A stretch of DNA of 20,921 bases, taken from the NCBI GenBank assembly GCA_964408235.1, contig CAYOYN010000012.1, forward strand, positions 1-20,921, written 5' to 3'. Of the stretch, positions 11,265 to 20,906 are shown in pieces. This stretch comes from SICU01 sp964408235. GTDB taxonomy: Archaea; Nanobdellota; Nanobdellia; Pacearchaeales; GW2011-AR1. Under the pieces are notes generated by a model. That model did no database searches. It saw only the letters and a list, made by a program, of their open reading frames with translations, and was not told the origin of the DNA. The translations under genes were made by a program, and so were the position numbers. Each line of letters opens with the position of its first letter. The stretch's first letter is position 1.

Positions 11265-12850
11265 GTAATCTTGAATTATTACAATTAGTTAAGGAAAAAG
11301 GCCTATTATTAGAAAAGGAAATTTTTGAGGCTCTTAGTAGTATAAGTGATATTAATACAATAAAAAAATTGCTTGAGAATTTTGAACAAGTCTCAGGGCA
11401 AAAAATGATTACTAGATCTACTTTATTAAAAAACTGGGTCATTTCAAAAGATATAACTCATTTAACCGAAGGTATTGAATCTAAATTCCTTAATATTTTT
11501 ATTAAATTAGGGATTGAAATTAATGTTAATAGCTCTGCTTTTAAAAAAACTGATAAAACAGAAAACAAGAAGCAAGATTACACTTTGCATTATGGCAAAA
11601 CTACATTTGGTAAGAAAATGGAAGTTTCTGATTTTGTAGGCCATTTTAGGGCACGATATAAAGAAATTCAAGGGATTATATTAAAGAGAAATAATAGTTG
11701 GGATAATTTGATTTCGATAAATAAAATTTCTGCTACCAGGCAACAATTTACTATAATCGGAATGGTCTCTGAAAAAAGATTGACTAAAAATAAAAATTTA
11801 ATTGTAGTTTTTGAGGATTTGACTGGGAAGACTAATGTGGTTTTCAAACAAGGGAGTAATTCATTCAAGGATTCGGAAGAACTTCAACTTGATGAGGTTG
11901 TTGCAGTTAGATGTACTGGAAATAACGAATTAATAATGGGTCATGAAGTTTTTTTTCCAGACTCTTTTGTTTTGCAAAAGACTAAGTTTGATGAAGATTG
12001 CGGTTTGGCTTTTATATCAGATATTCATGTAGGGAGTAAAAAGTTTTTAAGGCCTGAATTTGAAAGTTTTGTTGAATGGCTTTCTGGAGAAGATGAACTA
12101 GCTAAAAAAATAAAATATCTTTTTATTGTGGGGGACTCAGTTGATGGATTAGGGGTTTTTCCTGGACAGGAGAAATTACTTGAAATAAAAACTTTAAAGG
12201 GTCAATATGATGATTTTGCTAAGTATCTTAAGAAGATTCCTGAAAGAATAACTATTTTTATATGTCCGGGTCAACACGATATATCAAGAGTTCCGGAACC
12301 TCAGCCGCCTTTAGATAAAACATATGCTGGAGCTTTACATGATATTCCAAATATTGTTTTGGTTCCAAATCCTTGTCTTGTTAAATTGCATGAAAAAGGT
12401 AAGGAGTTTAAAGTTCAGATGTATCATGGGGCAAGTATACACGCTTTCATAAACAGTGTTGCTGAATTGAGATTAATAAAAGCTCATAAATCTCCTGCAA
12501 AAGCTGTAAGGCACATGTTGAAGAGAAGACATTTGGCGCCAAGTCATGGAATTTCAGCTTCTGTTGTTTATGTTCCTAACCCTGAAAATGATGCTCTAGT
12601 AATCTCTGAAACTCCGGATATTTTTTGTACAGGGGAAGTTCATAGATTAGATATTGAAAGATATAATGGAACTTTGATCATGACTGGTAGTTGTTGGCAG
12701 GCTAGAACTGATTTTGAAGAAAAAGTTGGAAATATTCCTGACCCTTGTAAAGTTCCTATTTTTAATGTAAAGACTCACGAACTTAAGGTTCTTGATTTCT
12801 CTATTAGTGAGGAAAGAAATTTGGGAAGGGTAGAGAGTACTGCAAAATGA
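11261..12850 (+). CDS. polB: DNA polymerase D small subunit DP1
   Basis: This 529-residue protein is the exonuclease subunit of the archaeal family-D replicative polymerase. It has a helical N-terminus (1-60), a variable linker, an OB fold (about 135-235) and a calcineurin-like phosphodiesterase domain (about 248-515). Visible metal-site motifs are SDIHVG (D254, H256), GDSVDG (D292), PGQHD (338-340), YHG (H389) and GEVH (459-461). Two positions differ from the usual pattern: GNHD is GQHD, and the first histidine of GHxH is Glu. Proofreading may therefore be altered, or this may be the norm of its lineage. The start codon overlaps orc1 (ATGA), and the end overlaps DP2 in the same way, so the three genes form one operon. 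Confidence 0.95.
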   Translation: MSNLELLQLVKEKGLLLEKEIFEALSSISDINTIKKLLENFEQVSGQKMITRSTLLKNWVISKDITHLTEGIESKFLNIFIKLGIEINVNSSAFKKTDKTENKKQDYTLHYGKTTFGKKMEVSDFVGHFRARYKEIQGIILKRNNSWDNLISINKISATRQQFTIIGMVSEKRLTKNKNLIVVFEDLTGKTNVVFKQGSNSFKDSEELQLDEVVAVRCTGNNELIMGHEVFFPDSFVLQKTKFDEDCGLAFISDIHVGSKKFLRPEFESFVEWLSGEDELAKKIKYLFIVGDSVDGLGVFPGQEKLLEIKTLKGQYDDFAKYLKKIPERITIFICPGQHDISRVPEPQPPLDKTYAGALHDIPNIVLVPNPCLVKLHEKGKEFKVQMYHGASIHAFINSVAELRLIKAHKSPAKAVRHMLKRRHLAPSHGISASVVYVPNPENDALVISETPDIFCTGEVHRLDIERYNGTLIMTGSCWQARTDFEEKVGNIPDPCKVPIFNVKTHELKVLDFSISEERNLGRVESTAK

Positions 12851-15800
12851 ATTCCGAACAATATTTCAAACATATAAGTGATGAAGTAAAGAGGGCTTAT
12901 TTAATTGCAGATGTGGCTAAATCTAAGGGTTTGGATCCAATTTCAAAAGTTGAGACCCCTATTGCTATATCTCTTGCTGAAAAAGCTGTTGGCTTAATTT
13001 CAGTTGTTTATCCTCAATTACAAGATCCCCACCTTATTAATCGAATTTTAGAATTGGAAAAACAATATGGTCAGCTTACAATGTCTGTTTGCTTAGGGAT
13101 TGCTGAAGATGTGGCTAAACAAAAATATTGCAAATTTGATAATCAGCTTCAAGCAATAGATGCAGGTATTCGTGTTGCTTTTTCTTATTTTACTTTAGGG
13201 GTTGTATCTTCTCCAATTGAAGGATATACGGAATTAAAATTAAATAAAACTCGTGATGGTAAGGATTATTTTGTTGCCTATTTTTCCGGTCCAATAAGAA
13301 GTGCTGGGACTACTGCTGGTTGCGTAGCTTTAATGGTAATAGACTATCTAAGGGAAATTTTTGGTTATGCGAAATACGACCCTACTGAGGATGAAATTAA
13401 AAGATATGTTACTGAAAATTATGATTATCATGAAAGGGTTACTAATTTGCAGTATTTACCTAGTGAAGAAGAAATAAGTTTTCTTGCTAAGAATCTTCCT
13501 TTTCAAATAGCTGGAGAACCTACTGAACAAAGAGAGGTTTACAATTACAAAGATTTGCCTAGAATTGAAACTAATTTTATTAGAGGTGGAATGTGTTTAA
13601 TTTTTTCTGAATGTCTTGCTCAAAAAGCAGCTAAAGGCTTTAGGTTACTAAAACTTGCAAAAGAAAACGGTTTCAAATCTAGTGGCTTTGATTTTCTTGA
13701 AGAGTATATCAATATTCAGAAAAAAAAGGTTAAAGGTTCAGGAGATGGAGACGGCGTTCCTACTTATATGAAAGATATTGTTGCGGGAAGGCCAATATAT
13801 TGTCATCCTTCTAGATCTGGAGGATTTAGATTTAGATATGGAAGAGCACGTAATGCCGGATTTTCTGCTACTAGTGTTTCTCCTGCAACTATGGCGATTT
13901 CAAGAGACTTCTTAGCTATTGGTACTCAATTGAAAATAGAAAAGCCAACTAAGGGGTGTGCAATTTCAATGGTTGAAAACATTGAAGGCCCGATTGTAAA
14001 ATTAAAGGATGGAAGTGTTGTAAAACCTATTACCATGGATGAAGCTCGTAAAATAAAGAATAATGTTTCTGAAATAATCTATCTGGGAGATATTTTATTT
14101 CCTTTTGACGATGTAATAAATAGAAACTCTGTTTTGCTTAAGCCAGGTTATGTTGAAGAGTGGTGGAATTTAGATCTTGAAAAAGCAGGAGGGTTTTGTC
14201 CAGATTATTTTAATGTTTCATTTGAAGATGCTCTTGAATTTTCAAAAAAATACTCTTTGCCTCTTTATCCTAAATATATCTATTATTGGACCCAGATAAA
14301 TTATCCGCAGTTTCTTGGATTAGTTGATTGGATTGCCCATGGTAAGATCCACGAATCTAATTTAATTCTTCCATATTCTGAAATTGAAAAAGAAAGGTTC
14401 AATATAGGAAAGAGGGGATTGGAAATTATAGGCTGCCCTCATAAAGTTGTATTGGATAAGGTTGTTATTGATGTTTTAGATACTAAAGCTTTATTGTATA
14501 ATTTAGGGATAGAATCTTTTCAAAATTTTGAAAGTGATTTTGAGCAAGTCTTAAAAAAAATTCCTGCTGAAGGAATAGTTATTGACGTTTTGAATAGTCT
14601 TTCTAAAGTCATTATTAAAGACAAGGCTGGAGATTTTATTGGGGCTAGGATGGGTAGGCCTGAAAAATCTAAGCTACGAAAACTTACGGGTAGTCCCCAC
14701 GTTATATTTCCTGTTGGGGAGGAAGGGGGAAGATTAAGGAGTGTTCAAGCAGCTACAGAAATAGGGAATGTAAATGCTGATTTTCCAAATTATTTTTGTG
14801 GATTATGTGGGAATGATAGTCCTTATCCTAGATGTCCAACTTGTTTGACTTTATGTGTTAAGAAAAATTATTGCCCTATTTGTAAGAAGTATTCAGATTC
14901 TATTTGTCAAGAGCATCCTACAAGGAATCAATTATATTCTACTCGAAGAGTGGATATAAAACAGCAATTTGAGCTTGCTAAAAAATTGGTTGGAGCTAGG
15001 CTTGATGATCTACCTGTTGCGGTCAAAGGAGTCAGAGGTACATCTAGTGAAGATCATAGTGTAGAACATTTAGGGAAGGGGCTTTTGAGGGCAAAATATA
15101 ACCTTCATGTGAATAAAGATGGAACTATTAGATATGATATGACTGAAATGCCCATAAATTATTTCAAGCCTAAGGAAATTGGGACTAGCATTCCTAAATT
15201 GATTGAATTAGGTTACGAAAAAGATGTTAATGGCAAATTATTGGAAAATGATAATCAAATATTGGAGATATTCCCTCACGATATTATTTTACCTGCATGT
15301 CCAGATACATTGGATGAAAAAGCAGATGATGTTTTTTATAATATTACTAAATTTGTAGATGATGAACTTGAAAAATTATATGGCCTTGAAAGATTTTTCA
15401 ATGCTAAAAACAAAGATTCTCTTTTAGGTGCTTTATTTGCTTGTATTGCTCCACACATATGTACTGCAACAGTTGGAAGGTTAATTGGTTTCTCTAAAAC
15501 TCAGGTATTTTTTGCAAGTCCATTTATGCATGCAGCTATGAGGAGAGACTGCGATGGAGATGAAGCTGCAGTGATTTTATTGATGGATATGCTTCTTAAC
15601 TTTTCTAAGAAATTTTTACCTTCTCACAGAGGGGGAACTCAAGATGCTCCTTTAGTTTTAAACATAAAAATAAACGCTGGTGAAGTTGATGATCAGATAT
15701 TGGATTTTGTATGTGGTCGGTACCCAATTGAACTCTATGAGCTTGCAGAACAAAGGAAACATTCCTCTGAAGTTAAGATAGAAAAAGTTTCAAATAGGAT

Positions 15801-16290
15801 GAAAAATGGACAGGATACATTTACTAATTTGGGCTTTACGCATGATTGCGATGATATTAATAATGCAGTCTTAAATTCTGCATATAAAACTCTTCCTACT
15901 ATGCATGATAAAGTTGCTGAGCAAATGGATTTATGTTCTAAAATTAGGGCGGTTGATACTAGCGATGTCGCAAGGTTAGTTATAGAGAGGCATTTTATCA
16001 GAGATATTAGGGGTAATTTGAGGAAATTTTCTCAACAGGTATTTAGGTGTGTTAGCTGTAATGAGAAGTTTAGGCGCCCTCCATTAGCTGGAAAGTGTAC
16101 TGATTGCGGAGGAAAAATAATCTTTACTATTTCTGAAGGAAGTATTGTTAAATATATGGAAGCTGCCTTGAATTTAGCCAGGACTTATAATGTAAGTCCT
16201 TATTTGCTTGAAAATTTAGAGATTGTTCAGCTTGACATTGAAAGCATATTTGGAAAAGAAAAAGAAAAACAGATGAGGCTTAGTTTGTAA
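12847..16290 (+). CDS. polC: DNA polymerase D large subunit DP2
   Basis: This 1147-residue catalytic subunit has the DP2 pattern throughout: the N-terminal domain (EQYFKHISDEVKRAYLIADV), the SAGTTAG and RGGMCLI motifs, and a mid-protein zinc region (about 649-690, CGLCG...CPTC...CPICKK...CQEH). The catalytic RRDCDGDE has aspartates at 901, 903 and 905; this double-psi barrel is shared in fold with RNA polymerases. A C-terminal zinc ribbon has C.. C at about 1068-1071 and 1085-1088. The end carries QLDIESIF (about 1128-1135), which fits a PCNA-binding PIP box. No intein is present. Its ATG overlaps the DP1 stop (ATGA). The last 11 bases overlap the converging permease gene. Confidence 0.96.
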   Translation: MNSEQYFKHISDEVKRAYLIADVAKSKGLDPISKVETPIAISLAEKAVGLISVVYPQLQDPHLINRILELEKQYGQLTMSVCLGIAEDVAKQKYCKFDNQLQAIDAGIRVAFSYFTLGVVSSPIEGYTELKLNKTRDGKDYFVAYFSGPIRSAGTTAGCVALMVIDYLREIFGYAKYDPTEDEIKRYVTENYDYHERVTNLQYLPSEEEISFLAKNLPFQIAGEPTEQREVYNYKDLPRIETNFIRGGMCLIFSECLAQKAAKGFRLLKLAKENGFKSSGFDFLEEYINIQKKKVKGSGDGDGVPTYMKDIVAGRPIYCHPSRSGGFRFRYGRARNAGFSATSVSPATMAISRDFLAIGTQLKIEKPTKGCAISMVENIEGPIVKLKDGSVVKPITMDEARKIKNNVSEIIYLGDILFPFDDVINRNSVLLKPGYVEEWWNLDLEKAGGFCPDYFNVSFEDALEFSKKYSLPLYPKYIYYWTQINYPQFLGLVDWIAHGKIHESNLILPYSEIEKERFNIGKRGLEIIGCPHKVVLDKVVIDVLDTKALLYNLGIESFQNFESDFEQVLKKIPAEGIVIDVLNSLSKVIIKDKAGDFIGARMGRPEKSKLRKLTGSPHVIFPVGEEGGRLRSVQAATEIGNVNADFPNYFCGLCGNDSPYPRCPTCLTLCVKKNYCPICKKYSDSICQEHPTRNQLYSTRRVDIKQQFELAKKLVGARLDDLPVAVKGVRGTSSEDHSVEHLGKGLLRAKYNLHVNKDGTIRYDMTEMPINYFKPKEIGTSIPKLIELGYEKDVNGKLLENDNQILEIFPHDIILPACPDTLDEKADDVFYNITKFVDDELEKLYGLERFFNAKNKDSLLGALFACIAPHICTATVGRLIGFSKTQVFFASPFMHAAMRRDCDGDEAAVILLMDMLLNFSKKFLPSHRGGTQDAPLVLNIKINAGEVDDQILDFVCGRYPIELYELAEQRKHSSEVKIEKVSNRMKNGQDTFTNLGFTHDCDDINNAVLNSAYKTLPTMHDKVAEQMDLCSKIRAVDTSDVARLVIERHFIRDIRGNLRKFSQQVFRCVSCNEKFRRPPLAGKCTDCGGKIIFTISEGSIVKYMEAALNLARTYNVSPYLLENLEIVQLDIESIFGKEKEKQMRLSL

Positions 16291-17479
16291 GGTAGATTAT
16301 TATTGTTGGAATCAAAAGTACTCCCATCATATTGATTCTCTTAATGTTTGATTTAATTGTAAAAATTCCCCAAACGGTAGAGGTAATGAAAACTACAATC
16401 CCTAACGGGTTTGATAAAATTATAACTGCTATAAATAAGATCGATAGCATTATTATTGAAACCAAACTATAATTTATTTTTTCTATTAATTTTATAAAAA
16501 TATTTGTTATTAGTAAAGAAACTATTGAAACGCATATTATTGTTATGATTACGATTAATATGATTTCCCATAGGTTTGTAAGTGATAGTTCTCCAACTAC
16601 TGACTTAACTGCAGCTGATGCCCCAGTTCTTGTTTTATTAAGGGTATAAAGTGTTACAAAACTAAAAGCCATTACTATAATGTTGATTGTTCCTAGCATT
16701 ATCAAAAAAGATTTTCTTGATTGAGGGATTATTTCAGATGAAATTGTTGCTGCATGTCCTGAGCCTATAGCTGGAAGAAATGAACAGAATGGGGAAGAAA
16801 TTAGAGAACCTGTAATTGATTTGAAATAATCTTTTTTTATTTCTTTAAATTTAGGAAACTTGAACTTTTCTTGTTTTGGAAGTTTTAATTTTTGATTTAG
16901 GCTTATTATTATGCTTGAAGCTCCAAAAAGTCCGCCTAATAGTGGAAGTAATGCATTTTCTACTGGGAGATTTAGGCTTACATATCCTAGAAAACCTGTT
17001 GCTAAAAAAACAATTAATGCCGTAGAAACTTTGTTTTCTCTAGTGATTGTATATATTGAGATAAATATCAAAATAAAAGGAATTGAATATTCTATCTTTT
17101 CATAAACTAATGGTACTGCTTTTATAAAAAAAGGAGTTATTATTAAAATAAGAGGTATTGAAGTAATTGTTCCTAAAACCACAAGTAATATAGCTTCTCT
17201 TCCTTTTCCTTGAAGGAGCATTTCATGTCCAGGTAAAACTGATAAAAAAGACTCTTCATCTGTTGCACCTGTTAATACTGAAGGGATAAAATCTAAAATT
17301 GTATGTGCAATTGCTAATGAAACTATGAATGTAATGATTGCCTTTGTAGGTGCGAATGAAAAATAAGTTATGTTTGCAATCAACAAGGCAGTTACTGTGT
17401 TGATATGGATTCCAGGAGTTATTCCAGTAATTATTCCGATAAATATTCCTGCTAAAATTGCTAGAATAAATTCTAACAT
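16280..17479 (-). CDS. DUF112/TctA-like membrane permease
   Basis: This 399-residue polytopic membrane protein has about ten hydrophobic segments and little else. The N-terminal TPGIHINT with G.I.G.TPG upstream, and later LPAIGSGHAATISSEI, are signatures of the archaeal COG1784 group of the TctA/DUF112 family. TctA proteins move tricarboxylates in bacteria; here no binding-protein or TctB partner lies nearby, so the substrate is unknown. The gene starts 23 bases after the M16 peptidase stop codon with no clear Shine-Dalgarno, so it is probably the second gene of that operon. Its 3' end overlaps DP2 by 11 bases on opposite strands. Confidence 0.85.
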   Translation of the reverse strand: MLEFILAILAGIFIGIITGITPGIHINTVTALLIANITYFSFAPTKAIITFIVSLAIAHTILDFIPSVLTGATDEESFLSVLPGHEMLLQGKGREAILLVVLGTITSIPLILIITPFFIKAVPLVYEKIEYSIPFILIFISIYTITRENKVSTALIVFLATGFLGYVSLNLPVENALLPLLGGLFGASSIIISLNQKLKLPKQEKFKFPKFKEIKKDYFKSITGSLISSPFCSFLPAIGSGHAATISSEIIPQSRKSFLIMLGTINIIVMAFSFVTLYTLNKTRTGASAAVKSVVGELSLTNLWEIILIVIITIICVSIVSLLITNIFIKLIEKINYSLVSIIMLSILFIAVIILSNPLGIVVFITSTVWGIFTIKSNIKRINMMGVLLIPTIIIYLTN

Positions 17480-17502
17480 AAAACTTTAAGTTTTTAATCT
17501 TT

Positions 17503-18702
17503 TTATTTCTTAGGTTTTAAAATTGCAACGCTATAATTCTTTACAATTTCTTTCGCAAGTTTTTTTACTTCAGAAAGTTTTACTTCATTTATTTTTGAAT
17601 CATATTTGTAATAGTCTTCTGATTTACCTGTGGAGATTTCTTCGAAAATTAATCTTTGCATGGCGTTTAAGCTTTCTTCAGTAGCTACTCTCCTTATTCC
17701 TATAAGTCTCTGTTTTGACTCTTCTAATTCTGATTCTGTCATTTTTTCTACATCTTTTATCCCTTTAATTATCATATCTTTGACTTTTTCTAATGCTTCT
17801 TTTGTAGTCCCTGCATATATGCTATAATAACTATAATTTTTCTCTCTTTCTATACTTCCTCTAACTGTATAGGCTAAACCATGATTTTCTCTTATTTCAA
17901 GGAATAACTTTGAAGACATTCCTCCTGCTAAATAAGCATTTAGGACTTCCAATGTTTTTTGTTTTTCTTCTTCTCTTGGAGCATGCATTCCAATTAAAAG
18001 TTGTGCTTGATCGATTCCTTCTCTTTCTTCCTCTACATTGGAATTTTTTGTTTTAATTGGGACGTGATTGTAAGATTTTTTTAGAGGTTTAAAATCTTCT
18101 TCTAATCTTTTACATATTTTTTTTATATCTGCTTTGCCTACTACTGTCACGATGAAATTTTCAGGGGCATAGTTTTCTTTAAAGATGCTTATTATTTTTT
18201 CTCTGGATAAAGATTTCACAGTTTCTGCAGTACCTACTATCCCTTCGCCAAATGGCGGACCATATAATGCAGACTCTAATAATTCATAAACTCTTTTTTC
18301 AGGATCATCATGGAACATTTTTATTTCTTCAATGACTACTCTCTTTTCTTTTTCTAATTTTTCTGCTGGAAATGTTGGATTTTTTAAGATATCATGAATT
18401 ATGTTTATTCCAGAATCTATATGTTCTGAAGGAAGTTTAAAAAAATAGGTCGTTACATCTTGTGCAGTGAACGCGTTTAGTATCCCCCCTTTCTTTTCTA
18501 TTTCTCCTGAAATATCTTCATGTGTTCTTGTTTTAGTTCCAGTAAAAAGAAGATGTTCGAAAAGATGAGCTACTCCTTTGACCTCTGAAGTTTCATACGC
18601 TCCTCCAAAGGGATTTGAAATGCTATAACAAACAAGCGGTAAATCTCTTTCTTCAAATAGAACAGTTATCCCATTTTTTAGTTTGATTTTTTGGAATTTC
18701 AT
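17503..18702 (-). CDS. M16 family zinc metallopeptidase
   Basis: The chosen start gives 399 residues with the inverted zinc motif HLFEH (H46, E49, H50) and a third ligand in VVIEEIK (E125/E126), as in processing-peptidase-like M16 enzymes. The C-terminal half contains the ENHGLAYTVRG stretch typical of the family's second domain. Such proteins cleave peptides within a two-half chamber; this one has a single pair of halves, so a homodimer is likely. An ATG six codons upstream (18720) is in frame, but the ATG at 18702 is preferred: the TATA element at 18723-18730 lies 25 bases upstream of it, whereas it nearly touches 18720. It diverges from the GTPase gene. Confidence 0.9.
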   Translation of the reverse strand: MKFQKIKLKNGITVLFEERDLPLVCYSISNPFGGAYETSEVKGVAHLFEHLLFTGTKTRTHEDISGEIEKKGGILNAFTAQDVTTYFFKLPSEHIDSGINIIHDILKNPTFPAEKLEKEKRVVIEEIKMFHDDPEKRVYELLESALYGPPFGEGIVGTAETVKSLSREKIISIFKENYAPENFIVTVVGKADIKKICKRLEEDFKPLKKSYNHVPIKTKNSNVEEEREGIDQAQLLIGMHAPREEEKQKTLEVLNAYLAGGMSSKLFLEIRENHGLAYTVRGSIEREKNYSYYSIYAGTTKEALEKVKDMIIKGIKDVEKMTESELEESKQRLIGIRRVATEESLNAMQRLIFEEISTGKSEDYYKYDSKINEVKLSEVKKLAKEIVKNYSVAILKPKK

Positions 18703-18722
18703 AATAGGGCTTATAGTCATGC

Positions 18723-18730
18723 TTTTATAT
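18723..18730. promoter_or_regulatory. Single TATA element shared by two divergent genes
   Basis: TTTTATAT is centred at 18726.5. It is 24.5 bases from the ATG at 18702 (minus strand) and 24.5 bases from the ATG at 18751 (plus strand), so one nearly symmetric element can serve both leaderless genes. Confidence 0.65.
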
Positions 18731-18750
18731 GCTTTTTTCTTTTTGATTTT

Positions 18751-19656
18751 ATGCCAATAAATGCAGGATATGAATATTTCAATGCTGAAAAGAAGTATTT
18801 AGCTGCGCAGACATTGGAAGAAAAGATATCCACACTTAGAGAGCTAATTAAGGCAGCTCCAAAGCACAAATCTAGCGAAAATTTACTTGCAGAGCTTAAA
18901 ACAAGGTTAAAGAAGTTTTTAGAAAAATCAGAGAAAAATGCATCTGTTGGAAAGGGTAAAAAGGGAATAAGAAAGGAAGGTTTTCAAGTTATTTTAGTTG
19001 GTTTACCTAACTCTGGAAAATCTATGCTTTTAAGTAAATTAACTAATGCTGTTCCAGTTACTTCTTCTTCGCCTTTTACTACTACTGAACCAAATGTCGG
19101 AACTATGCATTATGAGGGAGTATATGCCCAAATTGTGGACTTACCTGCAATAACCGGGAAAGACTTTGATATGAGCATATTGCACACTGCCGACCTTGTT
19201 ATTACATTACTAGAAAAAATGGAAGACTTGTTATTGTTTGAGAAAACTCTTGAACACTGTAAGGGGAAGAGATTGATAGTCATAAATAAAATAGATTTGT
19301 TTGATAACGAAGGCCTTAGAAAGCTTGAAGCAAGACTTAAATCTAAGAAGGCCGATTTTGTTCTGATCTCAGCACTTAAGGGGACTGGAATCGATACTTT
19401 AAAACAAAAGATCTTTTCATATATGGATGTGATTAGGGTATATACAAAAGAACCTGGGAAAGCTCCTTCGAATATCCCAATTGTTTTATCCACAAGGCGT
19501 ACTGTTAAAGATGCTGCAGAGTCAATTTACAAAGGATTTTCAAAAATTATTGTTGAAACAAAACTTACAGGACCTAGTGGAAAATTTGCTAATCAAAAAG
19601 TTGGTTTGAATCACGTCTTAAAAGACCGAGATGTTTTAGAATTCAAAACTAGATAA
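18751..19656 (+). CDS. OBG/DRG-like GTPase with TGS domain
   Basis: The start at 18751 gives 301 residues; an in-frame extension to 18691 is rejected because it overlaps the M16 gene and the TATA box. A basic helical N-terminus (about 10-75) precedes the G domain: G1 GLPNSGKS (84-91), G2 around TT (110-112), G3 DLPA (130-133), G4 NKID (179-182) and G5 SAL (207-209). A TGS domain (about 227-300, IRVYTKEPG to DVLEFKT) ends it. This fits the DRG/OBG family of ribosome-linked GTPases. G3 has Ala where DxxG is expected, which could slow hydrolysis. Its stop codon directly abuts that of the surface protein gene, with no bases between them. Confidence 0.85.
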   Translation: MPINAGYEYFNAEKKYLAAQTLEEKISTLRELIKAAPKHKSSENLLAELKTRLKKFLEKSEKNASVGKGKKGIRKEGFQVILVGLPNSGKSMLLSKLTNAVPVTSSSPFTTTEPNVGTMHYEGVYAQIVDLPAITGKDFDMSILHTADLVITLLEKMEDLLLFEKTLEHCKGKRLIVINKIDLFDNEGLRKLEARLKSKKADFVLISALKGTGIDTLKQKIFSYMDVIRVYTKEPGKAPSNIPIVLSTRRTVKDAAESIYKGFSKIIVETKLTGPSGKFANQKVGLNHVLKDRDVLEFKTR

Positions 19657-20877
19657 TTATTTATTAAATTTTAGTAATCTTTGCAATATTCCTTTTTTTA
19701 TCAAAACTGCAACTGTTATCCCTAATCCTGCTACTAAAATTACTGCTCCGATTATCCAGTAATTTAATTTGAATTCTTTTTCTGTTTGATCTTCTTGATT
19801 TCCTTCTAATAGGTTTGCGCTTCCAGATGATTGATTTTGAGTAGTAGTATTGCCCGAGGTGTTATTTGAGGATGAACTACTTCCGCTGCTACTTGAGCCA
19901 CTAGAAGTTCCGCTACTGCTTGACCCGCTTGAGCCCGAAGACGACCCTCCTGAAATTCCAGTTACATTGTAGGATATTGTTGAGACATTTACGTTTCCAG
20001 CTCTGTCTGTTACTGTACAGGAGGATTGTTGATTGTTTCCGCTATTTGATGTTGAAGGACTTGAGTCAAAGCTTGCCGATGCTATTCCTGAAAGTGCATC
20101 TGAATAAACACAATTACAATCCATAACATCATCTTCATCTACAGTATAATCGTCACATGTGAATGTAGCTACCGGGACAGTATTATCAAAAGTAACTTGG
20201 ATTCTAGCTGAACTGTTTAGGTTTCCTAAAGAGTCATTTACATATGCAGTTATATTGTAAGCACCATCAGGGTAATGTGATGTGTTTGTAGTTACGCTAT
20301 ATGTCGATCCATCTTTTGTAGTTGTTAATGATGCATTCTGAACTCCTGCGGAGTTTGTTATGTTGAAGACTACTGATTGGACTCCTGTTGTCGCATCTAT
20401 TGCTAAAATCGTGATTGCTTTATTTTGAGAATAGTTCCCAAAAGATATTACGGAGCTATAATTTTCTGAAAATATTGCTGGAGGTGTTCTATCTACATAA
20501 ATTATGTTACTTAGATTTGTTAAATAACTAACGGATATAGAAGTAGAACCATTTCTTATTGTAGCATTAAGGCTGTAAACTCCATCTGAAATTGTTGAAT
20601 TTGAAAGTGTTGCAAAACATGCGTTTGAAGTGCATGAAGATGTATTTCCTATTGTAGTCCAAACTCCGCTTATATTAAGGAAAAATGTTGCATTCAACGG
20701 GTTAGTTATATCTGTGATATTTGTGTAAGATACATTGAATATTACATTTGTAAAATTTGTATAATTCGCCCCCTGTAATGGAGAAACTATTCTTACTCCT
20801 TCTGCGGCCGCAATTACAAAATATGCTAATAGAATTATTGTTAATGCTGCTAGAATTAACGGCTTGTTTTTCATCAT
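19657..20877 (-). CDS. Secreted surface protein with Ig-like domains and C-terminal anchor
   Basis: This 406-residue protein has a signal peptide (1-25, LILAALTIILLAYFVIAAAE) and an extracellular part with about three beta-rich Ig-like repeats (29-128, 131-231, 232-306). It is dense in NxS/T sequons, so it is probably N-glycosylated. Cys pairs at 82/87 and 241/254/256/287 may form disulphides. A Ser/Gly spacer (309-355) leads to one membrane helix (about 372-393) and a short basic tail. This is the layout of a cell-wall-anchored archaeal surface protein. VDRTPP and FDNTVPVA strand-starts mark repeat borders. The TATA box at 20907-20912 lies 30 or more bases upstream, giving a short leader; the ATG at 20877 or 20874 is the start. 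Confidence 0.8.
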   Translation of the reverse strand: MMKNKPLILAALTIILLAYFVIAAAEGVRIVSPLQGANYTNFTNVIFNVSYTNITDITNPLNATFFLNISGVWTTIGNTSSCTSNACFATLSNSTISDGVYSLNATIRNGSTSISVSYLTNLSNIIYVDRTPPAIFSENYSSVISFGNYSQNKAITILAIDATTGVQSVVFNITNSAGVQNASLTTTKDGSTYSVTTNTSHYPDGAYNITAYVNDSLGNLNSSARIQVTFDNTVPVATFTCDDYTVDEDDVMDCNCVYSDALSGIASASFDSSPSTSNSGNNQQSSCTVTDRAGNVNVSTISYNVTGISGGSSSGSSGSSSSGTSSGSSSSGSSSSSNNTSGNTTTQNQSSGSANLLEGNQEDQTEKEFKLNYWIIGAVILVAGLGITVAVLIKKGILQRLLKFNK

Positions 20878-20906
20878 CTTTTTACTTTAAATTATTGCGA
20901 ATTGGC

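Noticed and set aside
12847..16290. Intein or frameshift in DP2
   Set aside because: The frame is continuous, all motifs are in order, the length is normal for an intein-free DP2, and no intein splice motifs are seen.
18691..18750. N-terminal extension of the GTPase
   Set aside because: It overlaps the opposite-strand M16 gene and the shared TATA element; the ATG at 18751 is 24.5 bases from that element.
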